From Actinomycetota bacterium (lineage in GTDB: Bacteria; Actinomycetota; Actinomycetes; Nanopelagicales; Nanopelagicaceae): DNA of 39,019 nucleotides. This document shows positions 33,828 through 39,019 of the stretch, in pieces. The stretch spans positions 1 through 39,019 of the forward strand of contig SXYM01000014.1 in assembly GCA_005789205.1 (NCBI GenBank), read 5' to 3'. The first letter of the stretch is position 1; each line of letters opens with the position of its first letter. The translations under genes and the position numbers were made by a program. The notes beneath the pieces were generated by a model. It had not been told where the DNA came from. It saw nothing but the letters and a program-made list of their open reading frames with translations, and did not search any database.

Positions 33828-35333
33828 ATGAGCACAGAGAACACACCTATTGAAGAGGATCTGCCAGAGCAGCTTCGCATCCGCCGTGAAAAGCGTGCAT
33901 CGCTACTAGAGGGTGGAACGCAGCCATATCCAGTCTCTGTGCCAAGAACTAAAACTTTAAAAGAAGTTCGCGAAAAGTATTCAGCTCTTGAAATCGATGT
34001 TGCAACCGGTGATATCGAATCCTTAACAGGTCGTATTATCTTTAAGCGTGATGCAGGAAAGCTTTGTTTTGCAACCCTTCGCGAAGGCGACGGAACTGAA
34101 CTACAAGCAATGTTCTCACTTGATAAAATTGGTCAAGAATCAATTGACTCCTGGAAATCAGATATTGATTTAGGAGACATTGTTTCTGTTACCGGTGAAA
34201 TCATCACATCAAAGCGTGGTGAACTGTCTATTCTTGCTAACTCATGGAAGTTAGCCTCTAAATCTCTTCGTCCACTTCCAAATGATCACAAACCAATGTC
34301 TGAAGAGACTCGTGTTCGTATGCGTTATGTGGATTTGATTGTTCGACCTGAAGCGCGCAGTAATGCACGTTTGCGTCCGCAGGTCATGCACTCACTTCGC
34401 GAAACTTTCCATAACCAAAACTTTATTGAGGTAGAAACACCAATGCTGCAGGTTATGCATGGTGGGGCTGCTGCTCGACCATTTAAATCTTTCTCTAACG
34501 CTTATGACATGGATCTTTACCTACGTATTGCTCCTGAACTATTCCTCAAGCGCTGTGTTGTTGGCGGAATAGAGCGCGTATTTGAAATTAACCGAAATTT
34601 CCGCAATGAAGGTGCTGACTCTTCTCACTCACCAGAGTTTGCAATGATCGAGAGCTATCAGGCATATGGTGACTGGCGCAGCATCGCTGACTTAACTCGT
34701 GAACTTGTTCAAAACGCTGCAATGGCAGTTGCCGGTTCACACGTTGTTACCCACCATGATGGTCGCCAAGCAGATCTTGGTGGAAAGTGGCGCGAAATAT
34801 CCCTATACGACGCTATCTCTGAAGGCGTTGGCCAAAGCGTTACTGCTCTTACCCCCATTGATGAACTAAAAACGATTGCCACAAAGCTGGGAATGAAGAT
34901 TGATCCAAAGTGGATAACAGGCAAGTTAGCTGAAGAAATCTTTGAGCATGTTGCTAAAGATCAGTTGATTGCGCCCACTTTTGTGATGGGTTTCCCAGTT
35001 GATACATCTCCGCTTGTTCGCGCGCATCGTGATATCCCTGGTGTGGCAGAAAAGTGGGATCTCTATGTTGATGGTTTTGAATTAGCAACTGGTTACTCAG
35101 AGTTAATTGATCCAGTTATTCAGAGAGATCGCTTAATTGAGCAGGCAACACTTGGTGCTAAGGGTGATCTTGAAGCTATGCAAGTAGATGAAGATTTCTT
35201 GCGTGCTATGGAGTTTGGAATGCCACCTATGGGCGGAATGGGAATGGGCGTTGATCGTTTATTGATGGCGCTAACTGGACTTGGAATTCGTGAGACAATT
35301 TTGTTCCCATTAGTAAAGCCTGAGGTTGAATAA
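33828..35333 (+). CDS. lysS: Lysyl-tRNA synthetase, class II
   Basis: Charges tRNA-Lys. 501 residues: N-terminal OB-fold anticodon domain (~55-150, with [20 protein letters not shown]-type strand order), then the class II core with motif 1 around [20 protein letters not shown] (~188-207), motif 2 [20 protein letters not shown] (~249-268) and motif 3 [13 protein letters not shown] (~476-488). Normal length. Found between coaX and clpC as in mycobacteria. Confidence 0.96.
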   Translation: MSTENTPIEEDLPEQLRIRREKRASLLEGGTQPYPVSVPRTKTLKEVREKYSALEIDVATGDIESLTGRIIFKRDAGKLCFATLREGDGTELQAMFSLDKIGQESIDSWKSDIDLGDIVSVTGEIITSKRGELSILANSWKLASKSLRPLPNDHKPMSEETRVRMRYVDLIVRPEARSNARLRPQVMHSLRETFHNQNFIEVETPMLQVMHGGAAARPFKSFSNAYDMDLYLRIAPELFLKRCVVGGIERVFEINRNFRNEGADSSHSPEFAMIESYQAYGDWRSIADLTRELVQNAAMAVAGSHVVTHHDGRQADLGGKWREISLYDAISEGVGQSVTALTPIDELKTIATKLGMKIDPKWITGKLAEEIFEHVAKDQLIAPTFVMGFPVDTSPLVRAHRDIPGVAEKWDLYVDGFELATGYSELIDPVIQRDRLIEQATLGAKGDLEAMQVDEDFLRAMEFGMPPMGGMGMGVDRLLMALTGLGIRETILFPLVKPEVE

Positions 35334-35335
35334 GA

Positions 35336-35833
35336 ATGGTTCTTGTTCGCCCTGCAAAAACTAATGATGTGAAAGCAATTCGCGCACTTGTTGATTCATA
35401 CGCAGTGCCTGGGCAAATGCTTTCCAAGGAAACAGTTACTTTGTATGAGAGCGTTCAAGAATTTATCGTTGCTGAAATAGATGGCGTTGTTGTTGGTTGC
35501 GGAGCACTTCATATTCTTTGGGAAGATCTTGCTGAAGTTCGCACCATGGCTGTTAAGAAAGAACTCAATCGCCAAGGTATTGGTCATAAAATTTTGGAAG
35601 CAATCATTGTGCGCGCAGGTGAAGTGGGAGTCGAAAGGATTTTCTGTCTAACTTTCCAAACTGAGTTCTTTGGGGCCCATGGCTTTGAGGTAATCGAGGG
35701 AACCCCGGTGAACCCAACGGTCTATGCCGAGCTTCTACGCTCCTATGACGCCGGTGTGGCTGAGTTCTTAGATCTTGAATCAGTGAAGCCAAATACCCTG
35801 GGCAACACCCGAATGCTCAAGAAACTGGCCTAG
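35336..35833 (+). CDS. GNAT-type amino-acid N-acetyltransferase (short ArgA-like)
   Basis: 165 residues, GNAT fold: VRPAKTNDVKAI start, CGALHILWEDLAEVRTMAV (beta4), RQGIGHKIL acetyl-CoA loop (~79-87) and a C-terminal LTFQTEFFGAHGF. The end, YDAGVAEFLDLESVKPNTLGNTRML, matches my memory of the short N-acetylglutamate synthase of mycobacteria (Rv2747), so it probably makes N-acetylglutamate for arginine synthesis. It starts 2 bases after lysS. Another GNAT substrate is possible. Confidence 0.82.
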   Translation: MVLVRPAKTNDVKAIRALVDSYAVPGQMLSKETVTLYESVQEFIVAEIDGVVVGCGALHILWEDLAEVRTMAVKKELNRQGIGHKILEAIIVRAGEVGVERIFCLTFQTEFFGAHGFEVIEGTPVNPTVYAELLRSYDAGVAEFLDLESVKPNTLGNTRMLKKLA

Positions 35834-35960
35834 ATATAGCCTCATCCGGGCATAAATGACCCAGTTATTGGGTTGTAAAAGACAGTAGCTGTTCACCTCG
35901 CGAGCGTAAGCCTGTAGGTATTAGGCTAAAGATAAGAGACAAAGGAAGAGAGCCCCGCCC
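35834..35960 (+). promoter_or_regulatory. clpC upstream region
   Basis: 127 bases without a gene. TAGGCT (35922-35927) is a possible -10, giving a leader of about 27 bases with a GGAAGAG Shine-Dalgarno. An ACCCA-N5-TGGGT inverted repeat lies at 35859-35873 and a CTCGCGAG palindrome at 35897-35904. The latter is near where ClgR-type activators bind in other actinobacteria, but its spacing does not match the known ClgR consensus. Confidence 0.35.
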
Positions 35961-38462
35961 ATGTTTGAGCGCTTTACCGATCGAGCCCGCCGAGTTGTTG
36001 TGCTGGCTCAAGAAGAAGCACGCATGCTCAATCACAACTACATCGGCACAGAGCACATCTTGCTTGGACTCATCCATGAAGGCGAAGGCGTTGCTGCAAA
36101 GGGTCTTGAGTCATTAGGCATTTCACTTGAAGGCGTTCGCGCACAAGTAGAAGAAATCATTGGCCAAGGACAACAGGCGCCTAGTGGACATATTCCATTT
36201 ACGCCTCGTGCAAAGAAAGTTCTAGAGCTTTCACTTCGTGAAGCTTTGCAACTTGGTCACAACTACATTGGTACAGAACATATTTTGCTGGGATTAATTC
36301 GCGAAGGTGAAGGCGTTGCCGCACAAGTTCTTGTAAAGCTTGGCGCAGACCTTAACCGTGTTCGCCAACAAGTTATTCAATTACTCTCTGGCTACCAAGG
36401 TAAAGAAGCTGTTACACAAGGTGGACCTGCAGAGGGCACACCATCAACATCATTAGTTCTTGATCAATTCGGTCGCAACCTCACACAAGCTGCCCGTGAA
36501 GGAAAGCTTGATCCAGTTATCGGTCGTGAAAATTCGATTGAACGTGTACTGCAAGTTCTTTCACGTCGGACAAAAAATAACCCATTTCTAATTGGTGAAC
36601 CAGGTGTTGGTAAGACTGCAGTTGTTGAAGGTCTTGCACAAGCGATCTACAAGAACGATGTTCCAGAGACTTTGAAAGATAAGCAGCTCTACTCTCTTGA
36701 TCTTGGCGCACTTGTTGCCGGTAGCCGCTACCGCGGTGATTTCGAAGAGCGCTTGAAGAAAGTACTAAAAGAGATTAAAACTCGTGGAGACATCATTCTT
36801 TTTATCGATGAAATCCACACACTTGTAGGCGCTGGAGCTGCAGAAGGTGCAATTGATGCTGCTAGCATCTTGAAGCCAATGCTTGCTCGCGGTGAACTAC
36901 AGACAATCGGTGCAACAACACTTGATGAGTATCGCAAGCATGTTGAAAAGGATGCAGCCCTTGAGCGCCGCTTCCAACCAATTCAAGTAAAAGAGCCATC
37001 AGTTGCTCACACCATTGAAATTTTGAAGGGTCTTCGCGATCGATACGAAACTCACCACCGCGTTTCAATCACAGATGGTGCGCTAGCTGCGGCAGCAAAC
37101 CTGGCTGATCGTTATGTTTCAGATCGTTTCTTGCCAGATAAGGCAATCGATTTAATCGATGAAGCAGGTTCACGTCTTCGCATTAAGCGTATGACTGCTC
37201 CAGCTGAACTACGTGAATTTGATGACAAAATCGCAAGCGCACGTAAGGAAAAAGAGTCTGCTATCGATGGTCAAGATTTTGAATTAGCAGCATCACTTCG
37301 CGATAAGGAAAAAACCCTTATCACTGAAAAGCATGAAGCTGAAAAGAATTGGAAAGCAACTGACCTAGATAAGGTAACTGAAGTTGATGAAGAACTCATC
37401 GCTCAAGTGCTTTCAATCTCAACTGGTATTCCAGTCTTTAAACTTACAGAAGAAGAAACTGCACGCCTTCTTCGAATGGAAGATGAACTACACAACCGTG
37501 TTATTGGACAAGACCAAGCAATTAAGGCGCTCTCACAAGCAATTCGCCGCACACGCGCAGGTCTCAAGGATCCACGTCGTCCAGGTGGATCATTTATCTT
37601 CGCCGGTCCTTCAGGTGTTGGTAAGACTGAACTTTCTCGCACACTTGCATCATTCTTATTTGGTGATCAAGATGCATTGATTCAACTTGATATGTCTGAA
37701 TACTCAGAGCGTCACACCGCATCTCGTTTGTTCGGTGCACCTCCAGGATATGTTGGATATGACGAGGGTGGACAGTTAACTGAAAAGGTTCGCCGTCGCC
37801 CATTCTCTGTTGTTCTTTTCGATGAAATCGAAAAAGCACACCCAGATATCTTTAACTCACTTCTTCAAGTTCTTGAAGATGGCCGCTTAACAGATGCGCA
37901 AGGTCGCACCGTTGACTTCAAAAACACTGTCATCATCATGACTACAAACCTTGGAACACGCGATATTTCAAAGAGCCTGGGCCTTGGTTTTGCTAATAGC
38001 GATGATGATCAAACAAACTATGAGCGCATGAAGGGCAAGGTAAGTGATGAACTTAAGTCTCACTTCCGTCCTGAGTTCCTCAACCGTATTGATGACGTCA
38101 TCGTCTTCCACCAGTTGACTAAGGATCAGATTATTCAAATCGTTGATTTGATGATCAAGAACCTTGATGATCGTCTGCAAGCAAAGGACATGGGAATTGA
38201 ATTAACTCCTGCAGCTAAGGATCTTCTTGCTGCACGTGGTTATGACCCACTTCTTGGTGCACGCCCACTTCGTCGCACAATTCAACGCGAGATTGAAGAT
38301 GCCCTCTCAGAGCGCATCTTGTTCGGTGAACTAAAGGCCGGCGAAATCATCGTTGTTGATGTCGAGGGCGTAGACGCAGAAGCAGTCTTCACATTTAAGG
38401 GTGCTACTAAGGCGCAAATGCCTGATTCACCTGAAGATCTTGCTGAAGCACCAACTGCTTAA
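35961..38462 (+). CDS. clpC: ClpC AAA+ unfoldase of the Clp protease
   Basis: Unfolds substrates for ClpP. 833 residues: two N-terminal Clp repeats ([20 protein letters not shown] and a second [12 protein letters not shown] copy, residues 1-145), first AAA domain with Walker A GEPGVGKT (~213-220), a UVR/middle region ([14 protein letters not shown], ~415-455) and second AAA domain with GPSGVGKT (~549-556), LFDEIEKAH and a C-terminal D2 small domain. Length and order fit actinobacterial ClpC1. Start ATG with GGAAGAG about 10 bases upstream. Stand-alone gene followed by a likely terminator. Confidence 0.97.
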   Translation: MFERFTDRARRVVVLAQEEARMLNHNYIGTEHILLGLIHEGEGVAAKGLESLGISLEGVRAQVEEIIGQGQQAPSGHIPFTPRAKKVLELSLREALQLGHNYIGTEHILLGLIREGEGVAAQVLVKLGADLNRVRQQVIQLLSGYQGKEAVTQGGPAEGTPSTSLVLDQFGRNLTQAAREGKLDPVIGRENSIERVLQVLSRRTKNNPFLIGEPGVGKTAVVEGLAQAIYKNDVPETLKDKQLYSLDLGALVAGSRYRGDFEERLKKVLKEIKTRGDIILFIDEIHTLVGAGAAEGAIDAASILKPMLARGELQTIGATTLDEYRKHVEKDAALERRFQPIQVKEPSVAHTIEILKGLRDRYETHHRVSITDGALAAAANLADRYVSDRFLPDKAIDLIDEAGSRLRIKRMTAPAELREFDDKIASARKEKESAIDGQDFELAASLRDKEKTLITEKHEAEKNWKATDLDKVTEVDEELIAQVLSISTGIPVFKLTEEETARLLRMEDELHNRVIGQDQAIKALSQAIRRTRAGLKDPRRPGGSFIFAGPSGVGKTELSRTLASFLFGDQDALIQLDMSEYSERHTASRLFGAPPGYVGYDEGGQLTEKVRRRPFSVVLFDEIEKAHPDIFNSLLQVLEDGRLTDAQGRTVDFKNTVIIMTTNLGTRDISKSLGLGFANSDDDQTNYERMKGKVSDELKSHFRPEFLNRIDDVIVFHQLTKDQIIQIVDLMIKNLDDRLQAKDMGIELTPAAKDLLAARGYDPLLGARPLRRTIQREIEDALSERILFGELKAGEIIVVDVEGVDAEAVFTFKGATKAQMPDSPEDLAEAPTA

Positions 38463-38481
38463 TAATTGAAGGTATTTACCA

Positions 38482-38514
38482 CCTTGGAGTGTTCACTCTG
38501 AGGGGGTTTTGCTT
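38482..38514 (+). terminator. Probable intrinsic terminator after clpC
   Basis: CCTTGGAGTG (38482-38491), TT, CACTCTGAGG (38494-38503) can form a hairpin of about nine pairs (two G-U) with a small loop, followed by GGGTTTTGCTTT. The T-tract is interrupted, so efficiency is uncertain. Confidence 0.5.
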
Positions 38515-38526
38515 TACCTTGTGACT
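38515..38526 (+). promoter_or_regulatory. Leaderless-type -10 box of the last gene
   Basis: TACCTT (38515-38520), 6 bases, then ATG at 38527. This favours 38527 over the in-frame GTG at 38521 as start. Confidence 0.45.
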
Positions 38527-39019
38527 ATGCGTAAAGCCCCGGTATGGATTGCGGCGGTAGCTTTTATTTCTATCTTCTCAACACAGATTTCATTTGCAGC
38601 AATAACTCCCGGCACTAAGTGTTCAAAACTTGGAGCAACTGCATCAACAGGGGGTAAGAAATACACATGCGTTAAGAGTGGCAAGAAGCTTGTGTGGAAT
38701 AAGGGTGTTGCCATTCCAAAACCAACGCCTTCACCAACTGCCAGTGTTATGCCTACTCCGATAGCTATCCCCACACCAACCGCAAGCGCTACGCCAACAC
38801 CAACCCCAACGGTAACTACTCGCGATTGGATCAAATCACGGTCCACTGATTTAGGTTTTCTAACTGAATTTAGTGGACCTTGCCAGAAGGAAAATGACTT
38901 ACCCGCATTCTTTAGCGCAGTTCAAGATGCTTTTATGACCCATGGAAATTGCAGTGGTATATATCGGATTGCTAAATATGATTTGGGTCAAGAAAGACCT
39001 AAATCAACGCTGACTTCAA
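38527..39019 (+). CDS. Exported protein with Cys-pair module and Pro/Thr linker, 3' end cut by window
   Basis: The frame is open from ATG 38527 to the window edge (164 codons). Signal peptide MRKAPVWIAAVAFISIFSTQ-type with cleavage near SFAA (residue ~25). Then a small module with two cysteines, GTKCSKLGATAS and KYTCVKSGKKLVWNKG (~31-62), a Pro/Thr-rich linker (~66-98: PTPSPTAS, IPTPTAS, TPTPTPT) and a folded part beginning DWIKSRSTDLGF with further cysteines (GPCQ, GNCSG). The short Cys-pair module resembles one I associate with exported proteins of such actinobacteria. Function unknown. Confidence 0.75.
   Translation, partial: MRKAPVWIAAVAFISIFSTQISFAAITPGTKCSKLGATASTGGKKYTCVKSGKKLVWNKGVAIPKPTPSPTASVMPTPIAIPTPTASATPTPTPTVTTRDWIKSRSTDLGFLTEFSGPCQKENDLPAFFSAVQDAFMTHGNCSGIYRIAKYDLGQERPKSTLTS

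Noticed and set aside
35859-35873. Terminator for the acetyltransferase gene
   Set aside because: The ACCCA-N5-TGGGT stem is short and no T-run follows.
35890-35910. ClgR operator before clpC
   Set aside because: CTCGCGAG is palindromic, but the spacing between CGC and GCG is 2 bases rather than the about 5 expected; kept only as a note in the upstream-region entry.
38514-38846. 110-residue minus-strand frame of Val/Gly repeats
   Set aside because: The repeats are the mirror of the Pro/Thr linker of the plus-strand exported protein.
1-39019. tRNA genes, CRISPR arrays, insertion sequences, prophage or defence islands
   Set aside because: Every gap was read for cloverleaf ends, spaced repeats, terminal inverted repeats and transposase frames; none was found, though short RNA genes could be missed by eye.

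Overview
The window is an ordinary, very compact piece of a low-to-mid-GC actinobacterial chromosome. Actinobacterial markers are a BldC-type MerR protein, the DUF3073 gene behind purM, a DUF5302-like gene, a ClpC ATPase, a short ArgA-like acetyltransferase, and gene orders known from mycobacteria and Streptomyces (purL-SCP-purF-purM; ftsH-folE-folP-folB-folK-panC-coaX-lysS-clpC). The AT-leaning codons, tiny intergenic gaps and thinned-out operons suggest a streamlined planktonic actinobacterium such as the freshwater Nanopelagicales (acI) group. That assignment is inference. No rRNA, tRNA, CRISPR array, insertion sequence, phage gene or defence island was seen, and no gene-free stretch exceeds 300 bases; the longest is about 205 bases upstream of the DEAD-box helicase.

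Layout. Bases 1-5905 (+): de novo purine synthesis (purL, cut by the window edge; a sterol-carrier-like small protein; purF; purM), then DUF3073 and a conserved unknown gene. Bases 6004-6721 (+): bldC, a DUF5302-like protein and a DUF167 protein. Bases 6680-13548 (-): M3 oligopeptidase, a DEAD-box RNA helicase with a long basic N-terminus and a structured leader, and a cbiMNQO cobalt uptake operon. Bases 13673-16485 (+): an exported dimethylformamidase-like protein, a TPR protein and a low-molecular-weight phosphatase. Bases 16433-18243 (-): TrmH-type methyltransferase and an MFS transporter. Bases 18266-19799 (+): a small membrane protein and a PBP4-type carboxypeptidase. Bases 19800-21214 (-): an exported beta-propeller and a membrane-anchored protein with an acidic tail. 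Bases 21386-22255 (+): ctaB. Bases 22240-23460 (-): metZ-like sulfhydrylase. Bases 23487-26476 (+): an ABC exporter pair and a NlpC/P60 hydrolase. Bases 26486-38462 (+): tilS, hpt, ftsH, four folate genes, panC, coaX, lysS, acetyltransferase and clpC. The last gene, an exported protein, runs off the right edge.

Together these genes cover purine and folate synthesis, the pantothenate/CoA entry steps, cobalt import, methionine synthesis by direct sulfhydrylation, heme O synthesis for a terminal oxidase, envelope remodelling and protein quality control (FtsH, ClpC, M3 peptidase).

The most interesting signals are regulatory and translational rather than a new gene system. (1) About ten genes have a TANNNT -10 box exactly 6-7 bases before the start codon, as expected for leaderless mRNAs; one divergent pair has overlapping -10 boxes. 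(2) A perfect inverted repeat covers the -35 region of a probably leaderless cbiM promoter. (3) Three genes (cbiQ, DUF167, the acidic-tail protein) lack a convincing ATG/GTG/TTG start where their family or topology demands one; cbiQ has an ATT overlapping the upstream stop with a well-placed Shine-Dalgarno. (4) The DEAD-box helicase leader contains three clean inverted repeats. (5) Direct repeats with 10-bp phasing precede bldC.
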